A stretch of DNA of 24,091 nt from a bacterium (GTDB lineage Bacteria; JAJVIF01; JAGGVT01). The stretch is from the NCBI GenBank assembly GCA_021157815.1, contig JAGGVT010000011.1:1-24091 (forward strand). Direction: 5' to 3'. This document shows, piece after piece, positions 7,443 through 15,974 of this stretch. Each line of letters begins with the position of its first letter. The first letter of the stretch is position 1. The translations under genes were made by a program, and so were the position numbers. The notes below the pieces were generated by a model that was not told where the DNA came from, did no database searches, and saw nothing but the letters and a program-made list of their open reading frames with translations.

Positions 7443-8504
7443 ATGATTAATATGCGGAAATTAATGGTTTTAATGGTTATTGCTCTTGTAACAGCTTGTT
7501 TCATTTCAATTGCCTGTACTGGTGATGCGAAGCCGAACAATGCAACAGACAAAACGGGTGCGGATAACGCTGATACTGAACAGGTGGAAAAGAGCGCTGA
7601 CGCTGCTGTCGAGGGAGAAAAAGACACAGCCGGAACGGATGCTGTCGAAAAAGCGGATGAACCCACCGAGGGAATCGAAAAAGGCGATGTTGTTTCTTCG
7701 GCTGATGGGTCGCGGGAAGGTGTGGTTTCAAACACTGCGGCAGGCACGGAAGGGAATGTTACAACAAGAATTGAAGAGGATGGTTCAGTTACAATTGTTG
7801 ATTCGACAGGAAACGTGATAGCATCAAAAAGTGTTCCCGGAACATCTGAAACAACATCGGAAACGGTTGACGGACTTTCGGCCACTGGCGACCAGCAAAC
7901 TCCGGTTAACGCTGTAGAAGAAAAGAAAGAAATCAATTCACGAGGTGATATTAACATTAAAAATAAAATCGCAATTATGAAAACGAATTTCGGCGATATT
8001 TACTTGTTCTTCTTCGATGACAAGGCGCCGAGTCATGTTCGGAATATTCTTTATCTTGCCGAGAAGGATTTTTACAAGAATGTAAGGTTCCATCGAATCA
8101 AACCGGGCTTTGTGGCTCAGGCTGGAATAGCGCGTGATGATTGGGAAGAGCCGGTTCCTCCGGTGAAACTTGAGGTTGACCCGACTCTTGAGGCACGACA
8201 TAGAAGAGGCGCTCTCTCAGCGGCGCGAACAAACGACCCCAACAGCGCGACCAGCCAGTTCTTCCTTGTTTTCAGTGAGGCAGGCACGAAATCTCTTGAT
8301 GGCAAATATACAGTCTATGGCCAGATGTTCAAAGGATTCGATACGCTGGATAAACTTGAGGGAATTAAAGTCGCGCCGAATTCTCGGATGCACGGTGAGG
8401 TTTCAAAGCCGATGCAGGATGTTTATATCGTTGATATAGTGATAGAAGACAGCGCGCCGTATGAAGCGGAAATCGCAAAGTGGAAGGAAGAAAACGGGCT
8501 GTAA
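7443..8504 (+). CDS. Cyclophilin-type peptidyl-prolyl isomerase, predicted lipoprotein with long acidic linker
   Basis: The enzyme isomerises proline peptide bonds, here probably to help folding in the periplasm. The start at 7443 follows GGAGG by only three bases; ATG 7452 is twelve bases away and equally possible. A hydrophobic signal (RKLMVLMVIALV) ends at either VTAC or SIAC, both usable as lipoprotein cysteines. Residues 30-170 are low complexity, rich in Asp, Glu, Thr, Ala and Val, without recognisable fold, and look like a flexible spacer. The cyclophilin domain covers about 175-340 with FHRIKPGFVAQAG, GALSAARTNDPNSATSQFF and DGKYTVYGQMFKG; the catalytic Arg is in FHRI and the substrate-binding Gln in SQFF. 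This is the short bacterial form. It stands alone behind its own promoter after lptG. Confidence 0.88.
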   Translation: MINMRKLMVLMVIALVTACFISIACTGDAKPNNATDKTGADNADTEQVEKSADAAVEGEKDTAGTDAVEKADEPTEGIEKGDVVSSADGSREGVVSNTAAGTEGNVTTRIEEDGSVTIVDSTGNVIASKSVPGTSETTSETVDGLSATGDQQTPVNAVEEKKEINSRGDINIKNKIAIMKTNFGDIYLFFFDDKAPSHVRNILYLAEKDFYKNVRFHRIKPGFVAQAGIARDDWEEPVPPVKLEVDPTLEARHRRGALSAARTNDPNSATSQFFLVFSEAGTKSLDGKYTVYGQMFKGFDTLDKLEGIKVAPNSRMHGEVSKPMQDVYIVDIVIEDSAPYEAEIAKWKEENGL

Positions 8505-8542
8505 TTTATAGTTCTTGACTGATTTGTGGAAATGATCAATCA

Positions 8543-8577
8543 ATCGTAGGGGCGACTCTAAAAGTCGCCCCTACGAT
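8543..8577. repeat. Perfect 15-bp stem hairpin (GTAGGGGCGACT family)
   Basis: ATCGTAGGGGCGACT pairs perfectly with AGTCGCCCCTACGAT across a five-base loop CTAAA. It starts 38 bases after the cyclophilin stop codon and could end transcription, but no T-run follows. GTAGGGGC with a variable core also appears as GTAGGGGCAACT inside the mobile element at 16890-17189, so the two are related in style. Confidence 0.75.
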
Positions 8578-8639
8578 AACGTATTGAGACTTTTGAAAAA
8601 GGAAGAAATGATGCTGGTTTTTATAACCGAAAAAGAATA

Positions 8640-8713
8640 GATTCCGGGTCAAGCCCGGAATGACAAATATTATTAATGACAAGCTAATGTCATTCCGGCG
8701 AAAGCCGGAATCC
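8640..8713. repeat. Two REP-like palindromes, including an empty target site of the small mobile element
   Basis: The first palindrome, 8640-8664, has arms ATTCCGGG and CCCGGAAT. The second, 8689-8713, has arms ATTCCGG and CCGGAAT around the loop CGAAAG (8699-8704). That loop is the sequence duplicated on both sides of the mobile element at 16890-17189 and 19227-19355, so this is what an unoccupied site looks like. The gap 8505-8823 consists almost entirely of these palindromes, the 8543-8577 hairpin and the 22-bp array. Confidence 0.75.
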
Positions 8714-8813
8714 ATCCTTGTCAAAGCCGGAATCCATCCTTGTCAAAGCTGGAATCTATCCTTGTCAAAGCTGGAATCTATCCTTGTCAAAGCCGGAATC
8801 CATCCTTTTCCAG
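8704..8813. repeat. 22-bp tandem repeat, five units
   Basis: Units GCCGGAATCCATCCTTGTCA(AA) begin at 8704, 8726, 8748, 8770 and 8792; the third and fourth carry GCTGGAATCTATCC and the last ends differently. The unit is the right arm of the adjacent palindrome plus its flank, so the array grew by slippage or unequal crossing over from that palindrome. It ends at the AGAGG ribosome site of the next gene. Confidence 0.85.
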
Positions 8814-8823
8814 AGGTTTCGTA

Positions 8824-11490
8824 TTGATTAAAATTTTGTCGTATCATGATCCAATGGTGTCTGAAACGCGTTTTCAAATAGCGACAACTCTTCGCAAGGG
8901 TGTAGATGAAATCTCGCAAAAGTGGGCTGATGTTATCGCATCATATTACGATGATGACATAACGCGAGAGGAACTGGCACGCCGGAGCAAAGTCGCAATC
9001 GAAATTCTGGCAAATCTTCTTGAAGGCGAGGATTTGGAATCATTCAGAAATTTTTACCGCAAACTAGCTCTTGAATGGATAACAATCGGCGGAACATCGG
9101 ATGAACTCAGGAATTTGAAAAACGATTTCCTGAAAATCTGCGAAAACAGATTCGCGTTTATTGATAATGTCGAGGATGGGCCTGGCGAGCTGATTAAGGA
9201 ACTGGATGATTTCCTCGAAAAGGAATTATGGCAAAGGGCTGCAAGCGAGTATCTTGCGGTTTTCGAATCTGAAGTATCGGAAAATCTTAGCGGCCTTCCT
9301 GATTCGAATGAATCGCTGCGACGCCTTCTGAAACTAACCGGACGCCTTGGCGGATTAATTGACGCTGGAGATATCTGGGAGGAACTTCTGTATGAAATGC
9401 GCGAGATTTTCCCTTCCATGGATGCCGGCGCTGTTTTTCTATATGTTAATGGCAGGTTGTCGCTGAAAGGGATTGTCGGTTTCGAGGATTTTGTGTATGT
9501 CCGAAACGATGATGAGTTCGATTTCAGTTTCTATTCCACGTTCGACCGTCGGCTGGGGATAAATGTAACAAACATCGCCAATCTTGATAATCCTGAAAAG
9601 GTGGTTTTTTGTAGGAGGCGGCTTAAAGATGACAACGTTGAGAAGGAATATCCATCCCAGATATTGTCGCTTCCGCTGATTGCAAGCGACACTAGGAAGG
9701 GTCTTGTCTGCCTTTATGGATTCGATAAAAAGAGTTTTTTCAATGATGATGAAATAGCCCTTCTTGAAATCCTGTCAACCAATATAAAAAGCGCGCTTGT
9801 CAGGTCTGAAACGATAGCGAATCTAAATGAAAATCGCCGTGACGGTGAATTCCTGATGGATCTGCAAAAACGTCTTTCCGGAATTAATAGCCCCGTTGAT
9901 CTGGGGAAAACATTCCTGGACTGCATCAAAGGGCATCTTGGCGACATGCGCTCCGTGATTTACTCCTGGAATGAAACTGATGATGGGATTATTCCGCTGG
10001 TGTCGCTTGAGACAATAGCTGAACCGGGTGAAATTGAATTATCAGCTTTATATACGTTTGCGTTTGAAAGAAAAGCGCCTATATTTCTGGCATCGTTGAA
10101 AGAGAATCCTGTTCTGGAGGGGATACTACCGCCTTTGGAACTGGTCAAACCGGATAACGAGGGCGCTTTGGGAATTATTCCGCTTATGGCAGGGAACGAA
10201 ATTATAGGCATGTGGGGATTTGCAGTACCGCAAATTAGTGATTTATCCGAGGGGAAACGCCTGTTTCTGATACTTGCCGCGAATATTTTCACCTATAGTC
10301 TCAGGGATGTTCTGGCGAACATGCATATTCGCGAGCAGCATGAGATACGCGGACGGGAAATTAAACTCGCGGCGTCTCTTCAACAGAATCTTGTTCCAAG
10401 GTATTACAGGGGAAGGGGATATGAAGTCGAGATAACCCTGATTGCCGGCGGCGACCTCGCGGGTGATTTCGCTTTTCTTGAACCGGTGAAAAAGGATGAA
10501 CTTGTCATTGCAATCGGGGATGTTTCAGGGCGCGGAATCGCGGCTGGAATGAGCATGATGAGCGCCTATGGGCTTTTGGGCGAACTTTCGAAAACGCATA
10601 CATCTCCGGGTGATATTCTCGAACGCCTTAATAAAAGATTGAGAGAACAGTATGACAAAACGCTTCCGCCTTTTCTTGATGAAACCTTTGTAACCTGTTT
10701 TGTTATTGATGCCCACCGCGATGGGACAGTCCGCTACGCCAAAGCGGGGCATCTTCCGCCGATTGTTTATCGTGCCAATGATGAATCCAGCGAGGTCCTT
10801 GACGCGAGAGGCGTACCGCTTGGCATATTCGCGGACAGCATTTTCGAGGAGCACGAAACAAAACTGAATCCCGGCGACAGCCTTCTTTTGTTCACGGATG
10901 GAATCACGGAAGCGCGCGATGATGATGGCGAGGAATTCGGTGTTGAAAAACTGAAGGAACTTGTCAAGAGATGGCATGCGTATCCGCCTGTGATTCTTCA
11001 GAAACTTATATCGTACGAATTTGAACGTCATGTGCCGCCGGGAACGGTCGGTGATGACAGAACATGGATAGTGTTGAAGCGTGAATTGGATGGCTGGAAG
11101 GATTTCAGATGTTCAACCAAAGATAAAGTCAGGCGCAGGCATGTTGCAAAAGTTACTGATTTTATTGAAACCTGCCCGATAATCAGCGAGCCGGAACCGT
11201 ACGCCCATCTTCTCAATGAGGCGGTACGCGCGGCGGATGACAGAGGGCAGCCTGATGTGGCGGTTCGGATTTTCATGGATAATGACAGGTTTCATCTTGT
11301 AATACAAGACACTGATCCCGAACTCAGGAAACTTGGCTCTTTTTGTGTCGGGCTGGATTCCAATGTTGAGATACCATCAACACGAGAAGCCATTTCAAGA
11401 ATACGATCCGATGTCGATTTCATCTGGTACAACTCAGTGTCACGAGAATTGAATATATATCGAACATCCCGGGGGAATGAACATTTATGA
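8824..11490 (+). CDS. SpoIIE/RsbU-type PP2C phosphatase with two GAF-like domains and a degenerate anti-sigma-kinase-like tail
   Basis: An 888-residue cytoplasmic signalling protein. I choose TTG 8824 because AGAGG (8812-8816) lies seven bases upstream; ATG 8854 is the alternative, and a longer frame from 8740 would run through the tandem repeat. Order: helical N-terminus (about 15-160, RsbR-like in appearance), GAF-like regions at about 172-335 and 341-514, phosphatase at 516-752, and a C-terminal domain at 755-888. The phosphatase keeps the metal ligands GGDLAGDF, GDVSGRG, AGHLPP, FTDGITEAR and DDRT, so it should be active on a phosphoserine or phosphothreonine protein such as an anti-sigma antagonist. 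The tail resembles an HATPase/RsbW fold, but its N-box reads EAVRAADDRG (family EAxxNAxxHG) and VQDTDP replaces VxDxGxG, so ATP binding is probably lost. It overlaps the next gene by four bases (ATGA). No STAS or anti-sigma gene is adjacent. Confidence 0.87.
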   Translation: MIKILSYHDPMVSETRFQIATTLRKGVDEISQKWADVIASYYDDDITREELARRSKVAIEILANLLEGEDLESFRNFYRKLALEWITIGGTSDELRNLKNDFLKICENRFAFIDNVEDGPGELIKELDDFLEKELWQRAASEYLAVFESEVSENLSGLPDSNESLRRLLKLTGRLGGLIDAGDIWEELLYEMREIFPSMDAGAVFLYVNGRLSLKGIVGFEDFVYVRNDDEFDFSFYSTFDRRLGINVTNIANLDNPEKVVFCRRRLKDDNVEKEYPSQILSLPLIASDTRKGLVCLYGFDKKSFFNDDEIALLEILSTNIKSALVRSETIANLNENRRDGEFLMDLQKRLSGINSPVDLGKTFLDCIKGHLGDMRSVIYSWNETDDGIIPLVSLETIAEPGEIELSALYTFAFERKAPIFLASLKENPVLEGILPPLELVKPDNEGALGIIPLMAGNEIIGMWGFAVPQISDLSEGKRLFLILAANIFTYSLRDVLANMHIREQHEIRGREIKLAASLQQNLVPRYYRGRGYEVEITLIAGGDLAGDFAFLEPVKKDELVIAIGDVSGRGIAAGMSMMSAYGLLGELSKTHTSPGDILERLNKRLREQYDKTLPPFLDETFVTCFVIDAHRDGTVRYAKAGHLPPIVYRANDESSEVLDARGVPLGIFADSIFEEHETKLNPGDSLLLFTDGITEARDDDGEEFGVEKLKELVKRWHAYPPVILQKLISYEFERHVPPGTVGDDRTWIVLKRELDGWKDFRCSTKDKVRRRHVAKVTDFIETCPIISEPEPYAHLLNEAVRAADDRGQPDVAVRIFMDNDRFHLVIQDTDPELRKLGSFCVGLDSNVEIPSTREAISRIRSDVDFIWYNSVSRELNIYRTSRGNEHL

Positions 11491-12437
11491 ACGATGCGGC
11501 GTCTGCAGCGATAATTGTTCCCGATAGAGAGGTTCGCGACCTTATTTGCTTGAATCTTCGTTTTGAATCGATAAACACAATCGCGTTTGAATCCGTTGAT
11601 GAATTTATCGCGTCCGATTCGGATGCATCGCTCGCTGTGCTGGACATAACGGGCAGAGAGGGCGGTGTAAACGATATCGAGAAGCTGGGGAAACATCTGG
11701 GCGACAGTTTTCCAATTGTTGTGCTATGTGAGGATATACCGGAAAATCAGAAATATGCAATCCGGATTGAAATGCAAAATGGCAGGATACGGTTTGACGC
11801 ATCGGAATTGATTTCAAAAGTGCAGGAACTTATCGAATCCAAACATGATGAGCCGTCACGGCATCCGCTTACAGGCTTGCCTGCTGGTATCGTTGTCGAG
11901 AAGCACATAGTCGGACTGTTAGCCAGCGGGAGAAATTTTGCCCTTATTGCGTCCGACATGGACAACATGAAAGCTTTCAATCAGCGTTTTGGTTATGCCG
12001 TTGGCGATTCGCTTTTAAAAAACTTCGTTACTCTAATGGAATCCACCCTTGAGGCACATTCTCATGAATTGAATTTCCTGGGGCATCGAGGCGAGGATGA
12101 TTTTGTAATTATTACCAATACCGATTCCGCGTTGAAAATTGCCGCGATGATTGTGGACGGTTTTGACGCCATGGTGCGGCAATATTTCAGCGAGGATGAC
12201 ATACAACAAGGTTATTTTCTTGTTAACAACCGTCGAGGCAATCAGATTAAGTTCTCTCTTACCACGGTTTCGCTTGTTGTTATCTATACTGAGGGCAGAT
12301 ATTTCTCGCATCCGGCTGAATTGTATGACGTTGCCGAAGAACTGATGAGCGAGGTAAAAGATCGCGGTATTCAACAGAGCTACTGCGCTGTTGGCAAGCG
12401 TATGGAGAAATCGAATCCGCGCGATGTTTTTATCTGA
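11487..12437 (+). CDS. Receiver-like protein with altered GGDEF domain (GEDDF)
   Basis: A 316-residue protein made by coupled translation with the upstream phosphatase (ATGA overlap). Residues 1-115 look like a response-regulator receiver: Asp13 in the acidic position and Asp53 in LAVLD at the phosphoacceptor position; the conserved Lys of the KPF motif appears replaced (IRFD), so phosphorylation may be impaired. Residues 126-300 form a GGDEF fold: HPLTGLP at the start, then ALIASDMDNMKAFNQRFG, the substrate-metal region. The active-site loop reads GEDDF (202-206) in place of GGDEF, so diguanylate cyclase activity is doubtful and a GTP- or c-di-GMP-sensing, or purely structural, role is possible. 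No RxxD inhibitory site is evident. Its partner is most likely the overlapping phosphatase. Confidence 0.82.
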   Translation: MNDAASAAIIVPDREVRDLICLNLRFESINTIAFESVDEFIASDSDASLAVLDITGREGGVNDIEKLGKHLGDSFPIVVLCEDIPENQKYAIRIEMQNGRIRFDASELISKVQELIESKHDEPSRHPLTGLPAGIVVEKHIVGLLASGRNFALIASDMDNMKAFNQRFGYAVGDSLLKNFVTLMESTLEAHSHELNFLGHRGEDDFVIITNTDSALKIAAMIVDGFDAMVRQYFSEDDIQQGYFLVNNRRGNQIKFSLTTVSLVVIYTEGRYFSHPAELYDVAEELMSEVKDRGIQQSYCAVGKRMEKSNPRDVFI

Positions 12438-12458
12438 TGATTCATAACGATTGCTTTA

Positions 12459-12490
12459 TCGTAGCGCTGATGTCCCATCGGCTGTGTTGC
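12459..12490. repeat. Half copy of the CGTAGCGCTG repeat
   Basis: CGTAGCGCTGATGTCCCATCGGCTGTGTTG matches, as reverse complement, the right arm of the inverted repeat at 21191-21292 with one or two differences; the second arm is absent or degraded. It lies between the GGDEF-like gene and the plsC promoter. Confidence 0.6.
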
Positions 12491-12530
12491 CCCCGTCTCG
12501 GAGGCATATGCCATGCTGTCTCACCAACAA

Positions 12531-12559
12531 TGGAAAAGCCTGATTAAAACTGATATAAT
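12531..12559 (+). promoter_or_regulatory. Promoter of the plsC-dapB-asd-dapA cluster
   Basis: TGGAAA (12531-12536, four of six), a 17-base spacer and TATAAT (12554-12559) preceded by TGA, an extended -10. It would start transcription near 12566, some 18 bases before plsC, whose ribosome site is GAGGGA. Confidence 0.6.
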
Positions 12560-12583
12560 TGCCTGTTTCAGAGGGACGGCTCC

Positions 12584-13222
12584 ATGAAACTATGGTTCAA
12601 GGAATATAACTTTATTTACTGGCTTGGGAAAACACTGGTCAGGTTAGCGTTTATTCTCCTTTCTAGAACTGAAATACGTAATGAGCGCAATGTGCCACGT
12701 GAGGGCGGAGTTCTTCTTGTGGCGAATCATATCAGCCATCTCGACCCCCCAATGGTTGGAACGACATGTTCGAGAAAGGTCTATTTTTTGGCGAAAAAGG
12801 AACTGTTCAAGGGGTTTATCGTAGGCTGGTTCATGCGTAATTCGGGGCAGATTGCGGTTCACCGCGGGAAAGGCAATGCCGCGGTTGAAGCGGCGGTTGA
12901 TATTCTGAATAAGGGGAGATGCATTTGCATATTCCCCGAGGGCACAAGAAGCCGTACGGGTGAAATGCAGCAGGCGCGTACGGGAATTATCGTGATAGCC
13001 TCGCAGGTGAATGTGCCGATTGTCCCGATTCTTGTTGAGGGCACATTCGAGATGTTTCCTCCGAAAGCGAAATTCCCGAAACTGTTTGGAAAAGTGCGGC
13101 TGACATACGGCGAACCGTTTTATCTTACCGATGAGCAAAAGGACACAAGCAGCAAGGGGAAAATGCGCGAAACCGCTGAAATGATAATGGGTAAAATTAA
13201 AGCGCTTAAGGATAAGGGCTAA
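12584..13222 (+). CDS. plsC: 1-acyl-sn-glycerol-3-phosphate acyltransferase
   Basis: It transfers a second acyl chain onto lysophosphatidic acid to make phosphatidic acid at the inner face of the cytoplasmic membrane. At 212 residues it is of normal size. The catalytic NHISHLD (His49, Asp54), the phosphate-binding FPEGTRS (117-123) and the hydrophobic IVPILVEG (146-153) motifs are all present and in order. The N-terminal 30 residues are aromatic and hydrophobic and would sit in the membrane. It is first in a six-gene run, 20 bases before dapB. In some bacteria a plsC-like gene follows cmk, but no such partner is seen here. Some family members acylate other lysolipids, so exact substrate specificity is inferred. 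Confidence 0.9.
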   Translation: MKLWFKEYNFIYWLGKTLVRLAFILLSRTEIRNERNVPREGGVLLVANHISHLDPPMVGTTCSRKVYFLAKKELFKGFIVGWFMRNSGQIAVHRGKGNAAVEAAVDILNKGRCICIFPEGTRSRTGEMQQARTGIIVIASQVNVPIVPILVEGTFEMFPPKAKFPKLFGKVRLTYGEPFYLTDEQKDTSSKGKMRETAEMIMGKIKALKDKG

Positions 13223-13242
13223 AACAACAAGAGGTAAATCCA

Positions 13243-14043
13243 ATGCCGAACGTGGTTATATCAGGACTGATGGGGCGTATGGGCAGCATGATAGCCCGGG
13301 ATTTTATTCGCCAGGGTAAAGTGACCCTTGCCGGAGCGGTTGTGGCGGAGCATGAAATCGAAAGAGCTCGCGCCTTTCTTGACCAGATGGGCGCTGAGAA
13401 TGTGCCTGTGTCCTCTGAAGTGTCACATGTTTTAATGAAATCCCGCCAGATAGATACTTATTTGGACTTTTCAGTCTGGGACGCTGTCGAAAGCAATGTC
13501 CCGCAAGTGGCTCGCAAGGGGATTCCAGCGATAATCGGAGCCAGCGGATTCGCCGAGGATGATTTCGACTGGATGGAAACACTCGCAAAAGAGAACGATG
13601 TGCCCATTCTTCTGGTGCCGAACTTTTCAATCGGAATCCTGTTGGTCAAGAAAATGTCGATGATTGCACGGAAGTATTTCCCAACAGCTGAATTGATCGA
13701 AACTCATCACGATTTAAAACGCGATGCGCCATCGGGAACATCGCTGGATATCGCCACCAGCCTGGCGAAAATCGAACCCCCGCCGCCGGTAAATGTCCCT
13801 GTTGAGGAACTGGATATGGGCAGCAGGGGTATGGCGGTACGGGACGTTAAAATCCATTCGCTCAGGCTTCCCGGAGTAATCGCTGAGCAGGAAATTGTTT
13901 TCGCGGGTGATGGCGAAGTGCTGACAATCAAACATTCCACAACATCACGAGCGGCGTTTCTCGCCGGTATCTATTTTGCGATTGATAGTATTTCATCGCT
14001 CAAGGGATTAACGGTTGGGCTTGACAAGATTATGGATATCTGA
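13243..14043 (+). CDS. dapB: 4-hydroxy-tetrahydrodipicolinate reductase
   Basis: It reduces 4-hydroxy-tetrahydrodipicolinate with NAD(P)H in the lysine/diaminopimelate pathway. The 266-residue length is typical. The N-terminal nucleotide motif is GLMGRMG (8-14). The signature ETHHDLKRDAPSGTS spans 153-167, with His155/His156 and Lys159 as the catalytic and substrate-binding residues. The usual GTTG segment reads GASG (99-102), a mild variant. The AGAGGT ribosome site is well placed. It sits with asd and dapA, consistent with one transcript for three pathway enzymes. The gene order dapB-asd-dapA does not follow the order of reactions (Asd, DapA, DapB). Confidence 0.95.
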   Translation: MPNVVISGLMGRMGSMIARDFIRQGKVTLAGAVVAEHEIERARAFLDQMGAENVPVSSEVSHVLMKSRQIDTYLDFSVWDAVESNVPQVARKGIPAIIGASGFAEDDFDWMETLAKENDVPILLVPNFSIGILLVKKMSMIARKYFPTAELIETHHDLKRDAPSGTSLDIATSLAKIEPPPPVNVPVEELDMGSRGMAVRDVKIHSLRLPGVIAEQEIVFAGDGEVLTIKHSTTSRAAFLAGIYFAIDSISSLKGLTVGLDKIMDI

Positions 14044-14079
14044 AATCGTACGGCATGAAAGTTGCATTAACATAACACT

Positions 14080-15096
14080 ATGAATACAGACAAACCAATT
14101 ATAGTAATTCTTGGCGCGAGTGGCCTGGTTGGACAGACGCTTATTTCCATTTTGAACCAGCGAGAATTTCCACGCGATGAACTCAGGCTGTGTTCATCTC
14201 CGGGAGGGGATGGGAAACAGCTGGCCATCGATGGCAAGACCTATTCCACAATGCCTTTTGAGGAATCTGTGTTTGACGGCGCGGATATCGTTTTCTTCTC
14301 AGGTCCAGATGACCTTGCTCCCCAGTATGCTCCCATGGCAATCAACAAAGGCGCTGTTGTGATAGACAACTCGGCGCATTTCAGAATGAAGCCATCAGTC
14401 CCGTTGATTGTGCCAGAGGTGAACGCGCACGCTATATCTAAACATTCAGGCATAATCGCAAATCCGAACTGCACTACATCGGGGTTGGTATGCGCTCTTG
14501 CGCCAATCCGCGAGAAACTCGGGCTCGAATGGGTTTCAGCCGCCAGTTATCAGGCGATAAGCGGTGCCGGCTTGAAACAGAAAAATGATTTTATCGCGGG
14601 GACAAAAAAGGCAATCGAGGATAATTTCCAGAATCCTGACCCGTATGAACTTCCGTTTAACCTGATACCCGCGGTGGGCAGTTACACAGGTGTCCAGAAT
14701 TTTTCCGAGGAGGAAAGATTAATCAACGAAACGAGGAAAATCCTTGAGCAACCGACGTTGAAAATCTACCCAACCTGTGTGCGTGTGCCTGTGATTAATG
14801 CTCATTCTATTGCCGTTACATTCAAAACCAGTGAAAATTTCAAAGAGGGTGAGTTGGAATATATACTCAATAATGCAGATGGTGTCAGGATTGTTGATGA
14901 TTTGACAAATCGCAGGTTTCCTACACCGGTTTCGGCTGACGGCATTGATGATGTCCTTGTCGGACGGATACGGCGATTCGAGGAGAACATCGGCGGCATG
15001 TGGGTTGTCGCGGATAATCTAAGAAAAGGCGCCGCGCTCAATTCCATTCAGATTGCTGAAATCCTGCTGAAACATGAGAGGGAGAAAAATGGTTAA
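14080..15096 (+). CDS. asd: Aspartate-semialdehyde dehydrogenase
   Basis: It reduces aspartyl phosphate to aspartate semialdehyde, the branch point for lysine, diaminopimelate, threonine and methionine. The 338 residues include the NADP-binding GASGLVGQ (12-19), the nucleophile Cys131 in ANPNCTT, SYQAISGAG (156-164), and the substrate-binding Arg235 and His242 in CVRVPVINAHS. All catalytic positions are kept. No clear Shine-Dalgarno site precedes the ATG, and 36 bases separate it from dapB. The final codons overlap the dapA start by eight bases, so DapA translation is probably coupled to it. Its product is the DapA substrate. Confidence 0.95.
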   Translation: MNTDKPIIVILGASGLVGQTLISILNQREFPRDELRLCSSPGGDGKQLAIDGKTYSTMPFEESVFDGADIVFFSGPDDLAPQYAPMAINKGAVVIDNSAHFRMKPSVPLIVPEVNAHAISKHSGIIANPNCTTSGLVCALAPIREKLGLEWVSAASYQAISGAGLKQKNDFIAGTKKAIEDNFQNPDPYELPFNLIPAVGSYTGVQNFSEEERLINETRKILEQPTLKIYPTCVRVPVINAHSIAVTFKTSENFKEGELEYILNNADGVRIVDDLTNRRFPTPVSADGIDDVLVGRIRRFEENIGGMWVVADNLRKGAALNSIQIAEILLKHEREKNG

Positions 15097-15970
15097 TCCC
15101 GGACAACTAATAACAGCGATGGTTACGCCGTTTGATGATAACGGCAGCCTTTCCAAAGAACGAACTGAAAAACTTGTATCGCATCTTGTCGAAAACGGCA
15201 CGAATTGCATTCTGGTATCCGGCACCACAGGTGAGACACCAACTCTTTCCGATAATGAGAAACTTGATCTTCTTGGATGGGTGAAAGAGTTTGTCCCCGA
15301 TGGATTCCCTGTCATGTTTGGTGCGGGGACAAATTCAACCGCGAAGTCGATTGAATTGTCGAAAAAAGCGAAAGACAAAGGCGCGGATATACTCCTTCTG
15401 GTGGTGCCGTACTACAACAAACCGCCACAGGAGGGGATGTTCCAACACTTCACGCAAATTGCGGATGCGGTAAAACTGCCTGCGATTCTATATAATATTC
15501 CGTCACGCACTGGCGTGAATATGAGCGTTAAGACAGTCGCACGGCTTGCTGAAAATGAACATATAATCGGAATCAAGGAAGCGTCCGGCAGTCTGGATGC
15601 CGCCAGTGAAATTAGATTATCAACCGGCAGTGATTTTTTAATCTACTCCGGCGATGATTCATTGACACTTCCGTTATTGTCAGTTGGCGGCGATGGTGTA
15701 ATCAGTGTGGCATCGCATCTTGCGGGCATACAAATAAGCGAGATGATTGATGTATTTAAAAAGGGAAAAATAGAGGATGCCCGAAAAATACATATTAGAC
15801 TTTTCCCGCTTATCAAGGGGCTTTTCATGATGTCGAATCCGATACCGGTAAAAGAGGCGTTGAATTTGATTGGAGTGAAAGTTGGAGGAGTCCGCCTGCC
15901 CTTGATAGAATGTGATGACGAAAGCAGGAAAGTCCTGTCGGAATTATTGAGACAATTCGATTTGATGTGA
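15089..15970 (+). CDS. dapA: 4-hydroxy-tetrahydrodipicolinate synthase
   Basis: It condenses pyruvate with aspartate semialdehyde, the committed step to diaminopimelate and lysine. I place the start at ATG 15089, because GAGGGAG lies just upstream; the in-frame ATG at 15074 would put MRGRK before the usual N-terminus. The resulting protein has 293 residues, as typical. The Schiff-base lysine is Lys163 in GIKEASG, Tyr135 and Arg140 lie in YNIPSRTG, and Thr46-Thr47 lie in VSGTTGETP. It is a TIM-barrel aldolase of the N-acetylneuraminate-lyase superfamily; the neighbouring asd and dapB make the DapA assignment secure. Confidence 0.95.
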   Translation: MVNPGQLITAMVTPFDDNGSLSKERTEKLVSHLVENGTNCILVSGTTGETPTLSDNEKLDLLGWVKEFVPDGFPVMFGAGTNSTAKSIELSKKAKDKGADILLLVVPYYNKPPQEGMFQHFTQIADAVKLPAILYNIPSRTGVNMSVKTVARLAENEHIIGIKEASGSLDAASEIRLSTGSDFLIYSGDDSLTLPLLSVGGDGVISVASHLAGIQISEMIDVFKKGKIEDARKIHIRLFPLIKGLFMMSNPIPVKEALNLIGVKVGGVRLPLIECDDESRKVLSELLRQFDLM

Positions 15971-15974
15971 TTTC

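Noticed and set aside
8740-8823. Upstream extension of the phosphatase to ATG 8740
   Set aside because: The extra residues are encoded by the 22-bp tandem array, and a TTG with a well-spaced AGAGG lies directly after it.
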